Shown here one piece after another: positions 1 through 7,775 of a stretch of 31,099 bases of DNA. Where the stretch lies: the NCBI GenBank assembly GCA_041477005.1, contig JBGOUJ010000015.1, positions 1 through 31,099 of the forward strand, read 5' to 3'. Positions within the stretch are counted from its first letter, which is position 1. Every line of letters begins with the position of its first letter. A program made the position numbers and the translations under genes. The DNA is from JBGOUJ01 sp041477005. Lineage in GTDB: Bacteria > Acidobacteriota > Terriglobia > Bryobacterales > JACQDG01. A model generated the notes under the pieces. It searched no databases, had not been told where the DNA came from, and was given only the letters and a program-made list of their open reading frames with translations.

Positions 1-2242
1 GCTGATTGTTGAGCAAAGCCGCGGTGAACGCCGCCAGGTAATGGCACTTCAAATAGGCGCTGGCGTAGGCCAGCAGCGCGAAACTCGCCGCGTGCGATTC
101 GGGGAAGCCGTAGAGCGCGAAAGCGGCGATCGACTGCACGATGGCGTCTTGCGCGGCGCCGGTGATGCCGTTGCGCTCCATGCCCGCCCGCAGCTTCACC
201 TCGATCTCCCGCATCCGCCGCTCCGACCGCTTGAACCCCAGCGCCCGCCGCAGCTCCTCGGCCTGGCCTCCGGTGAACCCGGCGGCGATCATGGCTATGC
301 GCAGCAACTGCTCCTGGAACAGCGGCACCCCCAGTGTCCGCTCCAGCACCGGCTGGAGCGCCGGGTGCGGATACTCCACCGGCTCCCGTCCCTGCCGCCG
401 CTTCAGGTAAGGATTCACCATCTTGCCCACGATCGGCCCCGGGCGGATGATCGCCACCTGCACCACGATGTCGTAAAACTTCCGCGGACGCATCCGCGGC
501 AGGCAGGACATCTGCGCCCGGCTCTCCACCTGGAACATGCCGATGGTGTCCGCCTTCTGCAGGGCCTGGTAAACCGCCGGGTCGTCCGGCGGCAGGCGGG
601 CCAGGTCCACCTCTTCGTGATAGGCTTTGTGGATCAGGGCCAGGGTCTCTTCGATGGCCGCCATCATCCCCAGCCCCAGCAGGTCTACCTTGATGATACC
701 CATATCGGCGCAGTCTTCCTTGTCCCACTGCACGACGACGCGCCCCGGCATCGACGCCGGCTCGAGCGGCACGACCGAATCGAGCTGGCCCTGGCAGATC
801 ACCATGCCGCCGGAGTGCTGGCCGAGGTGGCGGGGCAGATCTTGCACGGCCTGGAAGAGCTCCAGGAATTTCCGGATGCGCGGCTGCGCCGGATCGAGCC
901 CGGCCTCGCGGAATTGCTTCTCGGCGGTCTCTGCGGGGTCCTTCCATTCCCACGTCCCCGCCAGGCTTGCCAGCCGCGCCACCGCGGCCTCGTCGAAGCC
1001 CAGCACCTTGCCCACCTCGCGCGCGGCCAGCCGGCCCCGGTAGGTGATCACGTTGGCCGTCATGGCTGCGCCCCGCTCGCCGTAGCGCTGGTAGACGTGC
1101 TGGATCACCCGCTCCCGCTGATCGCCGCTCGGCAGATCCAGGTCGATGTCCGGCCACTCCCCCCGCTCCTCGGAAAGGAAGCGCTCGAAAAGCAGATCCA
1201 TACCCACCGGATCGACCGCCGTGATCCCCAGCGAATAGCACACGGCGCTGTTGGCCGCCGAGCCGCGCCCCTGCACCAGGATCCCTTCCCGCCGGCAGAA
1301 CTGCACGATGTCCCAGACGATCAGAAAATAGCCGGCGAGATCCAGCTTTTCGATCAGCGCCAGTTCCCGCTCGATCTGCCTCTGCGCCCGCTCGTGATAC
1401 GGCCGGTAGCGCATCCGCGCGCCCTCGTCGGTGCGCTGGCGCAGGAACGAATTCATCGTCTCTCCCGGCGGCGTCGGATACTTCGGAAACTCATAGCCCA
1501 GATCGGCCAGCGTGAAATCGAGCCGCGCGGAAAGCTCTGCTGTGTTGGCAATCGCCTCCGGCCAATCGGCAAACAGCCGCGCCATCTCCGACGCCGCCTT
1601 CAAATGCCGCTCCGAGTTTTTGGCCAGCAGCCGCCCGGCGGTTTCGAGGCGCACTTTGTGGCGGATCGAGGTGAGCACGTCCTGCCGCTCGCGCTCGCCG
1701 GGCAGGGCATAGCAGACGCCGTTGGTCGCCAGGAGCGGCAGCCCAAGCCGCCGCGCCGTCTCGACCGTGGCCTGATTGCGCGCCTCTTCTTCGCGGTCGA
1801 AATGCCGCTGGATCTCGGCATAGACATTCTGTTTGCCGAATAGCCCCACCATCCTGTCGACCGGCTGCTGCCCGTCCCACAGGCAGACCAGCCCCGCCGC
1901 GTGCCCGGCCAGCTCCTCGAGCGTGGCTTTGCCTTCGCCCTTTTTGGCCCGCAGCTTCAGGCGCGTGATCAGCCGGCAGAGGTTCTGGTAGCCCCGGCGG
2001 CTTTCCACAAGCAGCGCGTAGCGGCTGCCGTCGGTGATGGTCACCTCCGCGCCGATGTGGGCGCGAAGGCCGGCCTTCTTCGCCGCCATGTGAAACCGCG
2101 GCGCGCCATAGACGCCGTCGCGGTCGAGCAGCGCCATCGCCGGCATTTCGAGCTCGGCGGCCCGCGCCATCAGCTCCTCCGGCAGGGAGGCGCCTTCCAG
2201 AAAGCTGAACGCCGAGCGGGCGTGGAGTTCAACGTAGCTCAA
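1..2242 (-). CDS. dnaE2: Error-prone DNA polymerase DnaE2 (3' end outside window)
   Basis: C-family DNA polymerase III alpha paralogue that performs translesion synthesis with ImuA and ImuB. I translated the minus strand by hand. The protein begins LSYVELHARSAFSFLEGA, a DnaE2-type PHP domain start. Later it shows the palm motif WPDIDLDL (two catalytic Asp, near + 1145), the downstream catalytic motif IKVDLLGLGMM (near + 690), and YGFPESHAASFALL near the left edge (+ 70-110). About 747 codons are present; the family is usually just over 1000 residues, so the C-terminus is missing only because the window ends. The start is TTG at 2242, which overlaps the TGA stop of imuB (TTGA), so translation is probably coupled. 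The large open frame on the opposite strand is a high-GC shadow. Confidence 0.93.
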   Translation of the reverse strand, partial: MSYVELHARSAFSFLEGASLPEELMARAAELEMPAMALLDRDGVYGAPRFHMAAKKAGLRAHIGAEVTITDGSRYALLVESRRGYQNLCRLITRLKLRAKKGEGKATLEELAGHAAGLVCLWDGQQPVDRMVGLFGKQNVYAEIQRHFDREEEARNQATVETARRLGLPLLATNGVCYALPGERERQDVLTSIRHKVRLETAGRLLAKNSERHLKAASEMARLFADWPEAIANTAELSARLDFTLADLGYEFPKYPTPPGETMNSFLRQRTDEGARMRYRPYHERAQRQIERELALIEKLDLAGYFLIVWDIVQFCRREGILVQGRGSAANSAVCYSLGITAVDPVGMDLLFERFLSEERGEWPDIDLDLPSGDQRERVIQHVYQRYGERGAAMTANVITYRGRLAAREVGKVLGFDEAAVARLASLAGTWEWKDPAETAEKQFREAGLDPAQPRIRKFLELFQAVQDLPRHLGQHSGGMVICQGQLDSVVPLEPASMPGRVVVQWDKEDCADMGIIKVDLLGLGMMAAIEETLALIHKAYHEEVDLARLPPDDPAVYQALQKADTIGMFQVESRAQMSCLPRMRPRKFYDIVVQVAIIRPGPIVGKMVNPYLKRRQGREPVEYPHPALQPVLERTLGVPLFQEQLLRIAMIAAGFTGGQAEELRRALGFKRSERRMREIEVKLRAGMERNGITGAAQDAIVQSIAAFALYGFPESHAASFALLAYASAYLKCHYLAAFTAALLNNQ

Positions 2243-3510
2243 TCGTAAGCCCCCTCGACAAACCAGCAGCCGCTCCGCCGGTCCAGATAAATGCGGTAGA
2301 GCGCCCCGTCGCTCAACGCCACATCCCACTCGTCGCGCGACCAGGCGCTCGCCTCCCACCACTCGCCGGAGCTCCGCCACGGCCCCGCCGCCGAAACGAC
2401 CGTCCCCCGCAGCCCCCGCGCGCAGACCCGGCTCGGCCTCCCTCCCGCCGCCTCCACAAAGGCCCGCAGCGCCGGCCGGAACACGCGCAAGACAAAAACC
2501 GCTCCCTTACGGTCGCAACTCCGATTTCGAGCCGCGACCGTGAGGGAGCGGTTCATCCGAAACGCCCCCGGCCGGTGACTATCCAAAAGCTCCGCCACCC
2601 CCACATTCCCCGCTCCCACCAGCTTCCCGATCCGCCCCAGCGTCAGCTCCAGTTTCTCCGGCTCCGGCGCCGGCGGCAGAAACAGCCCATACTGGACCAC
2701 CCGCGGGTCCGTCGCCGCGGCCCCCAGCGATAGAGCCACGACCGGCGCCCGCGGCGGATGCATCTCGAGATCGAGCTGCAGCAGCTTCAGGCATGTCTTG
2801 TGTCCCCGCATGGGGAACGGCAGCCGCAGCGTCCGCGCGTGCTCGCCCCGATCTTCGAGCCGCAGCCGCAGCCGTAGTTCGTTGGTCGCGAGACCTCGCG
2901 CCTCCAGCCGCCGCAGCAGATCCTGCAGCAGCCGCGCCACCAAAAACAAAAGCGACTCGATCGTCGCCGCCGGATACTCCAGTTCGAGCGCTTCCTCGAA
3001 TTCCGTCTCCGGCTCCACTGGCACGAGCACCCGCTCTCCGGCCCCACGCGCCAGCTTCTGCAGCCGGATCCCCTCCGCCCCCAATCGCTCTGCCAGGCCC
3101 GCCTCCCGCAGCGCCGCCAAATCACGGAAGCGTCGCAATCCCCAGCACCGCAGCGTCTCCTGGGTTTCGAGCGGCGCCCCCAGGATCTCGAGCGGCAGCT
3201 CCCCCAGCGCCTCCGCCTCCCGCCCCGCCGGAATCACCGTGATACCTTCAAACCCCCGCGCCGCATGGATCGCCGCATCCGGATTTGCCGCCACTCCCAC
3301 GCGAACCCGCATCCCCACCTCCGCCGCCCGCCGCACCATCGCCTCCGCCATATGCTCCGGAGGCCCCAGGAGCCGCTCCAGGCCGCCGATGTCGAGCACC
3401 ACGGTCTTCCCATCGGTCTCCTCCACCCGCGGCGAAAACCCATAAGCACAGTTCACCAGCAGAGCGCGGCTCGACTCCGGCAGCTCCGGCGCATACAGAC
3501 AAGCAAACAT
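2239..3510 (-). CDS. imuB: ImuB, catalytically inactive Y-family polymerase-like mutasome protein
   Basis: Adaptor of the ImuA-ImuB-DnaE2 mutasome; in the family it bridges the beta clamp and DnaE2. Recognisable features are FSPRVEETDG and VLDIGGLERLLG (degenerate Y-family palm), a fingers/thumb-like middle, and a C-terminal tail ending in YRIYLDRRSGCWFVEGAYD, typical of ImuB C-terminal domains. No acidic Y-family catalytic residues are seen. At 423 residues it is short: MFACLYAPELPESS runs almost directly into CAYGFSPRVE, so much of the N-terminal palm found in longer ImuB proteins is absent. The ATG at 3510 is preferred because GGAAGG lies about 11 nt upstream; GTG at 3519 is the alternative but leaves only 2 nt. 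Residues about 320-338 are encoded by an inserted inverted repeat. Confidence 0.88.
   Translation of the reverse strand: MFACLYAPELPESSRALLVNCAYGFSPRVEETDGKTVVLDIGGLERLLGPPEHMAEAMVRRAAEVGMRVRVGVAANPDAAIHAARGFEGITVIPAGREAEALGELPLEILGAPLETQETLRCWGLRRFRDLAALREAGLAERLGAEGIRLQKLARGAGERVLVPVEPETEFEEALELEYPAATIESLLFLVARLLQDLLRRLEARGLATNELRLRLRLEDRGEHARTLRLPFPMRGHKTCLKLLQLDLEMHPPRAPVVALSLGAAATDPRVVQYGLFLPPAPEPEKLELTLGRIGKLVGAGNVGVAELLDSHRPGAFRMNRSLTVAARNRSCDRKGAVFVLRVFRPALRAFVEAAGGRPSRVCARGLRGTVVSAAGPWRSSGEWWEASAWSRDEWDVALSDGALYRIYLDRRSGCWFVEGAYD
2497..2553. repeat. Family A repeat, inverted pair inside imuB
   Basis: Two facing copies of the family A element (AACCGCTCCCTTACGGTCGC and, downstream, GCGACCGTGAGGGAGCGGTT) separated by about 12 nt. 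They would pair with one G-T-type mismatch. The block stays in frame and encodes NRSLTVAAR...CDRKGAVF in ImuB. Confidence 0.85.
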
Positions 3511-3548
3511 ATTTTTCACTGCCTTCCCGCGTCTCTCCTCCCCCCTAG

Positions 3549-3653
3549 GGAATTGAGGAATTGAGAAATGGAGGAATGGAGAAAGGAAGACATCCCCGCG
3601 CCCCGGCGTCTTCCTTTCTCAATTTCTCAATTCCTCCATTTCTCAATTCCTCC
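3549..3653. repeat. Family F long imperfect palindrome between imuA and imuB
   Basis: The left arm (3549-3591) is made of GGAATTGAG/GAAATGGAGGAATGG units ending GGAAGAC. The right arm (3608-3653) begins GTCTTCCTTTCTCAATT and is nearly its reverse complement. A GC-rich loop of about 16 nt (CCCCGCGCCCCGG core) lies between them. It fills most of the 147-nt imuA-imuB spacer and could form a long hairpin in the transcript. Confidence 0.88.
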
Positions 3654-3657
3654 CTCC

Positions 3658-4374
3658 TCACCCCGCCCGGGCCTCCAGAGTCACCGCGCGGCCGGCCGTC
3701 GCCGATCGCATCGGCTTTCGGACCTCCAGCCGATGCACCGTCCCCCGCAGCAGCCGCGAGGGGGCGCCCGGTGGGACCTCTGCTCCCGACCACGCCACCC
3801 GCTCCCGGCTCGCTTCGAGCACCAGCGAAGCGCAGGATTTCGCCTGCGGCTCGCGCGTGAGGAGCAGCAGCGCCGTCGGCGTGTTCTCGATCGCCCGCCG
3901 CAAGCGAAACCACGAGGTCAGCGAAATGCGCCGGGCGGTCTGCGGCGGAACGTCACCCAGGTCGAGCGCCGCCACCCCGAATCCACCGCCCTGCAGCAGC
4001 CAGTCCGCCGCCAGCAGCGCGTGCTCGGCGTTTCCCCCGCAGCGAATCCACAGCAGTCGCCCCAGCTCCACCCCCGCCCGCGCCGCTGAGATGGGGTCGA
4101 GGGCGTCGCTCGCGTCCACCAGCGTGCAGACCTCTCCGCGCCCCGTCGCCCCCGCCAGCACTGCCGCCAGCAAGCTGCTCCGCCCGGAAGATGCCGGGCC
4201 GAAAATCTCCGTCATCGCCCCTCGCGGGATCCCCAGCGCGTCCACCGCCGGGATGCCGGTGACCAAGGTTTCCGGCGCCGGCCGGGTCCGGAGGGCGCCC
4301 CCAAATTGGGACGCGAGGCCGAAACGACGGCCCAATGCGGACTCCAGGTCCGCCTTCAGCAAGGGGGATTTCAT
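3658..4374 (-). CDS. imuA: ImuA, RecA-like mutasome protein
   Basis: RecA/SulA-like partner of ImuB and DnaE2 in damage-induced mutagenesis. The 238-residue protein shows the RecA-core layout: an N-terminal helix, VTGIPAVDALGIPRGAMTEIFG, then a P-loop-like GPASSGRSS at residues 59-67, a hydrophobic strand before DASDALDP, and LLWIRCGGNAEHALLAADWLLQGGGFG typical of ImuA. The usual Walker A Lys is Arg here, so ATP hydrolysis may be altered; I believe this substitution occurs in related ImuA proteins but cannot check. It is first in the minus-strand order imuA-imuB-dnaE2 and has a good promoter just upstream. The SD is weak (GTAGG before TTCCCATG). The imuA-imuB gap is occupied by a long palindrome, so the three genes may not be expressed equally. 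Confidence 0.9.
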   Translation of the reverse strand: MKSPLLKADLESALGRRFGLASQFGGALRTRPAPETLVTGIPAVDALGIPRGAMTEIFGPASSGRSSLLAAVLAGATGRGEVCTLVDASDALDPISAARAGVELGRLLWIRCGGNAEHALLAADWLLQGGGFGVAALDLGDVPPQTARRISLTSWFRLRRAIENTPTALLLLTREPQAKSCASLVLEASRERVAWSGAEVPPGAPSRLLRGTVHRLEVRKPMRSATAGRAVTLEARAG

Positions 4375-4412
4375 GGGAACCTACTTTCGCTTTTTCTTCG
4401 CCTCTTGTACCT

Positions 4413-4441
4413 ATTCTCCACAGATCCAAACCGTCTGTCAA
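4413..4441 (-). promoter_or_regulatory. Candidate promoter of the imuA-imuB-dnaE2 cluster
   Basis: On the minus strand a consensus -35 TTGACA (4436-4441) is followed after exactly 17 nt by GAGAAT (4413-4418). The ATG of imuA lies about 40 nt downstream. GGTAC occurs on both sides of the promoter (GGTACTTGACA and AATAGGTACAAG), which could be part of an SOS operator; the LexA box of this lineage is not known to me. Confidence 0.6.
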
Positions 4442-4519
4442 GTACCGGGTTTCTGATTTCTGTCCTGCCGGAACTTCTGCTCTCTGGTTCTCGTAAACTG
4501 GAAGGAAGCCTGGAGGCCT

Positions 4520-5482
4520 ATGCCCAAGCCCGCCCTGGTCCTATTGCTGGGACCCCTGTTTCTGGGATCCCTGCTCCTGTCCGGTTGCGGCGTAGGGGAT
4601 TTTGACCTTACCGCCCACGAGCGTTTTGAGAAGACAGTCCCGCTCGACCCCACTGGCCGCTTCCGTTTGCAGAACGTCAACGGGACGGTAACCGTCGAGA
4701 CCTGGAGCCAGAACCAGGTGCAGATCGAAGCCGAAAAGGCCGCCTCCCACCGCAGCCTGCTCGAAGACATCCGGATCGACGTTCGCGGTCAGGGGGATGA
4801 GGTGGAAGTGGAAACCCATTTTCCCCGTGGCGGGTTCTTCTTCAGCGGGTATTCCAAGGTGGACTACCACATCAAGCTGCCCGCCGAAGCGCGGGTCGAG
4901 GTGCGCACGGTCAACGGCAGCGTTCGCACCGAAGGGGTCGGCGGCGCGGTGCGGGCCAATTCGGTCAACGGAACGGTGAAGATCGCCGATGCCGGGGGCG
5001 TGGTGGAGGCCTCGACCGTCAACGGCAGCATTCAAGCCGCTTACCGCAAGCTGGCCGAAGGCAGTCACAAGTTCTCGACCACCAACGGCTCGGTGACCCT
5101 CTATTTGCCCGACAATGCCGGCGGTGAGTTCGAAGCCCGCACGGTGAACGGCGGCATCAGCACCGACTTCCCCTTGACCGTCAGCGGCTGGATCGGCAAC
5201 CGCCATTTGAAGGGCCGCCTCGGCGAAGGCCGCGGCATCTTCTCCATCCGCACCGTGAACGGCTCGGTGAAGCTTCTCAAAGCTCACGAGAAAGTGGTGC
5301 GGAGGAACCTGCTAAAATCGGGTAGCCCCCTATGCGGCAGGATGCTGAGCGTTATGCCGATCAGGAGATGGAGTTGGTCTATATTGCCGCCGCCGTCGAT
5401 GAAGCCAAGCGGGTGGAGGCCATCCTGGACGAGCACGGCATCGACTACGCCGTGCAGGTGGAGCAATACCGCTCCGGCGTGA
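4520..5482 (+). CDS. DUF4097-type putative adhesin lipoprotein
   Basis: Exported lipoprotein: hydrophobic N-terminus LVLLLGPLFLGSLLLSGCG with lipobox LLSGC, so the mature protein would start at the Cys near residue 23. The body is a beta-repeat domain with recurrent NG turns: NVNGTV, TVNGSV, SVNGTV, TVNGSI, TTNGSV, TVNGGI and TVNGSV, typical of DUF4097 putative adhesins. Function is unknown; the fold resembles right-handed beta-solenoid surface proteins. The start has GGAGG 3 nt upstream and GAAGGAA further up. The domain ends near residue 256 (SVKLLKAHEKVV, about 5290). The remaining 60 or so residues are rich in Pro, Ser and Trp and largely overlap the next gene in another frame, so the natural C-terminus may have been lost by stop loss or a frameshift. 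Confidence 0.8.
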   Translation: MPKPALVLLLGPLFLGSLLLSGCGVGDFDLTAHERFEKTVPLDPTGRFRLQNVNGTVTVETWSQNQVQIEAEKAASHRSLLEDIRIDVRGQGDEVEVETHFPRGGFFFSGYSKVDYHIKLPAEARVEVRTVNGSVRTEGVGGAVRANSVNGTVKIADAGGVVEASTVNGSIQAAYRKLAEGSHKFSTTNGSVTLYLPDNAGGEFEARTVNGGISTDFPLTVSGWIGNRHLKGRLGEGRGIFSIRTVNGSVKLLKAHEKVVRRNLLKSGSPLCGRMLSVMPIRRWSWSILPPPSMKPSGWRPSWTSTASTTPCRWSNTAPA

Positions 5483-5595
5483 TTTTCGCTTCCGTGCGGG
5501 CCGGGGCGTTTTTCTACGTGATGCCGGAAACGGCGGACCGTTCGCGGGAAGCCCTCAACCAGCGCGGCTACAAAGCTCAGGAGCCGTCCGACTGA
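5332..5595 (+). CDS. Small DUF2007-like putative signal-transducing protein
   Basis: 87-residue cytoplasmic protein. ELVYIAAAVDEAKRVEAILDEHGIDYAVQVEQY followed by a beta-strand-rich half resembles the DUF2007 family (short ferredoxin-like fold, often labelled putative signal-transducing protein). No biochemical role is known. A -10-like TAAAAT at 5313-5318 lies 13 nt before the ATG, which would give a very short or absent leader; no good SD is seen. MELVYIAAA at 5368 is an alternative start. The first about 150 nt overlap the reading-through end of the upstream lipoprotein ORF, and the last 19 nt overlap the convergent hemH. The family assignment is by motif impression only. Confidence 0.65.
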   Translation: MRQDAERYADQEMELVYIAAAVDEAKRVEAILDEHGIDYAVQVEQYRSGVIFASVRAGAFFYVMPETADRSREALNQRGYKAQEPSD

Positions 5596-6593
5596 GCCGC
5601 GACCGTCCGGGAGCGGTTGGCGTCCGCCAGCGCCCTTCCACATAGATCCGCCAGCGCCCGGATGAACCGGGGCGAATCGTTCAGCCCGGGCGTCATTTCA
5701 AATTGCTCGATGCCGTAGCGAGCCGCTTTCGCCCGAGCTTCGATGTTGATCTCGCTTAGCGTCTCCACATGATCGGAGACAAACGCAATCGGGACGATTA
5801 ACAGATCCCGGGCGCCGGCGGCGGCAAGCTTCTCGATGGTTTGATCGAGCGCCGGCTCGAGCCACCGTGCTCCCCCCACCTTGCTCTGGTAGCAGAGGTG
5901 AGCCGGAAGCGGCCAGCGGCCCTCGGCCATCACCAGCCGCATGGTGGCCTCGATCTGCGCCTGGTAAGGATCGCCGGCCGCGACCGACGCGGTAGGCACG
6001 TTGTGGGCGCTGAAAACCAGGTGGACGCGATCCGGCCGCGCGAACCGCTCGAGCGTCCGGCCGATCTGCTCCACCAGGGCCTCGATGTAGCCGGGGTCGG
6101 TGTAGAACTCCCGTATGACGCACACCGGCGTCCCGTTCAACCCCAGCTCGGCTGCCCGGCGGTTCCACTCCCGCAGGCTGCTGCCGGTGGTGGTCGAGGA
6201 ATATTGCGGATAAAGCGGCAGCAGAACGATCTCTTCCACCCGCTCGGCCTGCAACCGGCGAATGGCTTCCGGGATCAGAGGATGCCAGTAGCGCATGGCG
6301 ACGACCACGCGCGCGTCGAAATCCGGCGCGAGCTCCGCCTGGAGCGCCGCCGCCTGCCGTTCGGTCAATTCCCGGATCGGTGAGCGTCCGCCGATTTCGG
6401 CGTAGTGGTGCTGCACTTTCTTCGCCCGGTTGGCGGCAATCAGCCGAGCCAGCGGCTGCCGCGCCAGGCGCGCCAGTGGAAAGTCGATAATGTCGGGATC
6501 CGAAAACAGGTTGTAGAGGAACGGCTCGACCGCCTCCAGCGAATCCGGCCCCCCCAGTTGAAACAGAACTACTCCCAGTCGTTTACGGTCCAC
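5577..6593 (-). CDS. hemH: Ferrochelatase HemH
   Basis: Inserts Fe2+ into a porphyrin to make heme; supplies the cytochromes encoded next door. The 338-residue protein starts MDRKRLGVVLFQLGGPDSLEAVEPFL and contains GGRSPIRELTERQ, the catalytic-His segment VFSAHNVP (His197) and SDHVETLSEIN (Glu277), all hallmarks of class-I ferrochelatases. The last residues (NRSRTVAAQSDGS) are encoded by a family A repeat, so the natural C-terminus was probably replaced by repeat insertion. Its 5' end overlaps the 3' end of the upstream coiled-coil gene by 25 nt, consistent with co-transcription. Its 3' end overlaps the convergent DUF2007-like gene by 19 nt. Confidence 0.95.
   Translation of the reverse strand: MDRKRLGVVLFQLGGPDSLEAVEPFLYNLFSDPDIIDFPLARLARQPLARLIAANRAKKVQHHYAEIGGRSPIRELTERQAAALQAELAPDFDARVVVAMRYWHPLIPEAIRRLQAERVEEIVLLPLYPQYSSTTTGSSLREWNRRAAELGLNGTPVCVIREFYTDPGYIEALVEQIGRTLERFARPDRVHLVFSAHNVPTASVAAGDPYQAQIEATMRLVMAEGRWPLPAHLCYQSKVGGARWLEPALDQTIEKLAAAGARDLLIVPIAFVSDHVETLSEINIEARAKAARYGIEQFEMTPGLNDSPRFIRALADLCGRALADANRSRTVAAQSDGS
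5594..5618. repeat. Family A repeat, copy in the 3' end of hemH
   Basis: GAGCCGCGACCGTCCGGGAG followed by CGGTT: one unit of the family A element. Read on the minus strand it encodes the C-terminal NRSRTVAA of HemH. Confidence 0.8.
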
Positions 6594-6958
6594 CCGCTCC
6601 TCGTTTGGATGTGATGTCGCTGAATTTGGCGCGGCCCTGAAACCGACCTGGGACGTCCGTTCCCGCCCTGCCGGTTCCAGCTCTGGATGAGACGATCGAG
6701 CCTCTGTTCGGTCCTTCTCTGTGCTTTGAGGTTTTCAACGACGATCTTGGCGCCGGCCTGCACCAGTTTTCGCGTTACCTCCAACTGTTTGTCAAACCGA
6801 TCCATGCGCGCGTCGGCCCGGTCCATGCGTTCTTCTGCCTTCTCCATGCGGGCGTCCAGCTTCTCCATGCGTTCTTCTGCCTTCTCCATGCGGGCTTCGG
6901 CCCTCGCGTGGAGCGCCAGCAGATGCTCGACGGCTCTCTCGAATTTGGCGAAATCCAT
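6569..6958 (-). CDS. Small heptad-repeat coiled-coil protein
   Basis: 129 residues, no recognised enzyme domain. Residues about 23-57 form five consecutive heptads of the type RMEKAEE, RMEKLDA, RMEKAEE, RMDRADA, RMDRFDK, strongly predicting a charged coiled coil. A second helical stretch (EVTRKLVQAGAKIVVENLKAQ) follows, then a basic low-complexity tail. The ATG at 6958 (MDFAKFERAV) is chosen because the longer GTG start at 6970 lies inside a -10-like TATAGT (6969-6974). That places the ATG about 10 nt after the -10, so the mRNA may be nearly leaderless. It overlaps hemH by 25 nt. The 21-nt DNA repeats at 6790-6900 are the coding form of the heptads. Confidence 0.7.
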   Translation of the reverse strand: MDFAKFERAVEHLLALHARAEARMEKAEERMEKLDARMEKAEERMDRADARMDRFDKQLEVTRKLVQAGAKIVVENLKAQRRTEQRLDRLIQSWNRQGGNGRPRSVSGPRQIQRHHIQTRSGWTVNDWE

Positions 6959-7032
6959 CTCGGAACTCACTATAGCACAGCGTTCCGCCGATTCCTTTTA
7001 TGGAGAACCCTCCCAAACAACGCGATCCGCTC

Positions 7033-7061
7033 TTGACAGGCTCCTGCGCGGTTAATAACAA
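7033..7061 (+). promoter_or_regulatory. Candidate promoter of the Rieske/cytochrome b cluster
   Basis: Consensus -35 TTGACA (7033-7038), 17-nt spacer and a weak -10 TAACAA (7056-7061), followed by GGAGGG (7081-7086) and the Rieske ATG at 7089. The -10 box could also be read a few nt either way in this AT-rich stretch. Confidence 0.5.
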
Positions 7062-7088
7062 TAAGGGTTACCAAGGCCAAGGAGGGCT

Positions 7089-7724
7089 ATGGCAGAAACA
7101 ACGGTCCAGGGCCAGCAGGCCGTCGGTGGCGGGGACGGGGGAGCCGACGGCAAGAAAGCAGGCGGCCCCGAACAACCCAAGCAGGAAAAAGCCTCCGGCA
7201 AGCCGGGGGTGGTCGATGTTCTCTTAAAGGATCAGCCCGAGCCGCAAGTTATCACCAGCCGCCGCCGCATCGTCACCGCTTCCATCCTGGGCGTATTGAC
7301 GGTCAACCTTTTGATGTTCCTGCGCTTCTTCTTCCCCAGGACGCTGTTTGAGCCCAACACGGTGTTTCGCATCGGTTACCCGGCCGACTTCGGCTTCGGG
7401 GTCGATACGAAGTTCCAGCAGGCCAAGCGCATCTGGGTGGTGCGCAACGCCGAGGGGGTCTTCGTGATCTACGCCCGCTGCACGCACCTCGGTTGCACGC
7501 CCGATTGGAAGCCGAGCGAGAACAAGTTCAAGTGCCCGTGCCACGGCAGCGGCTACGATAGCGAAGGGATCAACTTCGAAGGCCCGGCCCCGAGGCCGAT
7601 GGACCGCGCCCACGTGGAGATCGATGCTGAAGGTCAGATCGTGGTGGACGTCAGCCGGCTCTATAGCTGGCCCAAGGGCGAGAAGTCGCACTTTAACGAC
7701 CCCGGCGCGATCTTGCGGGTGTGA
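7089..7724 (+). CDS. Rieske [2Fe-2S] protein of a cytochrome bc/b6f-type complex
   Basis: High-potential iron-sulfur subunit that takes one electron from quinol at the Qo site. 211 residues: a hydrophilic Gly/Lys/Pro-rich N-terminus (1-58), one membrane segment (about 61-82, IVTASILGVLTVNLLMFL), then the Rieske fold. Cluster box 1 is CTHLGC (Cys131, His133, Cys136) and box 2 is CPCHGSG (Cys149, Cys151, His152), so all four ligands and both disulfide Cys are present. SD GGAGGG sits 2 nt before the ATG. It leads the plus-strand cluster and is followed 51 nt later by cytochrome b. The roughly 60-residue cytoplasmic extension is longer than in typical petA/qcrA products. Confidence 0.95.
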   Translation: MAETTVQGQQAVGGGDGGADGKKAGGPEQPKQEKASGKPGVVDVLLKDQPEPQVITSRRRIVTASILGVLTVNLLMFLRFFFPRTLFEPNTVFRIGYPADFGFGVDTKFQQAKRIWVVRNAEGVFVIYARCTHLGCTPDWKPSENKFKCPCHGSGYDSEGINFEGPAPRPMDRAHVEIDAEGQIVVDVSRLYSWPKGEKSHFNDPGAILRV

Positions 7725-7775
7725 TGGCTCCGAGCCGCCCGCAAGACGTTTAGCTTGTCCGTCTAGGTTTTAATA

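Noticed and set aside
41..1843. 600-codon plus-strand ORF
   Set aside because: Its protein is Arg/His/Pro-rich with no family motif, while the opposite strand encodes clear DnaE2 motifs across the same bases.
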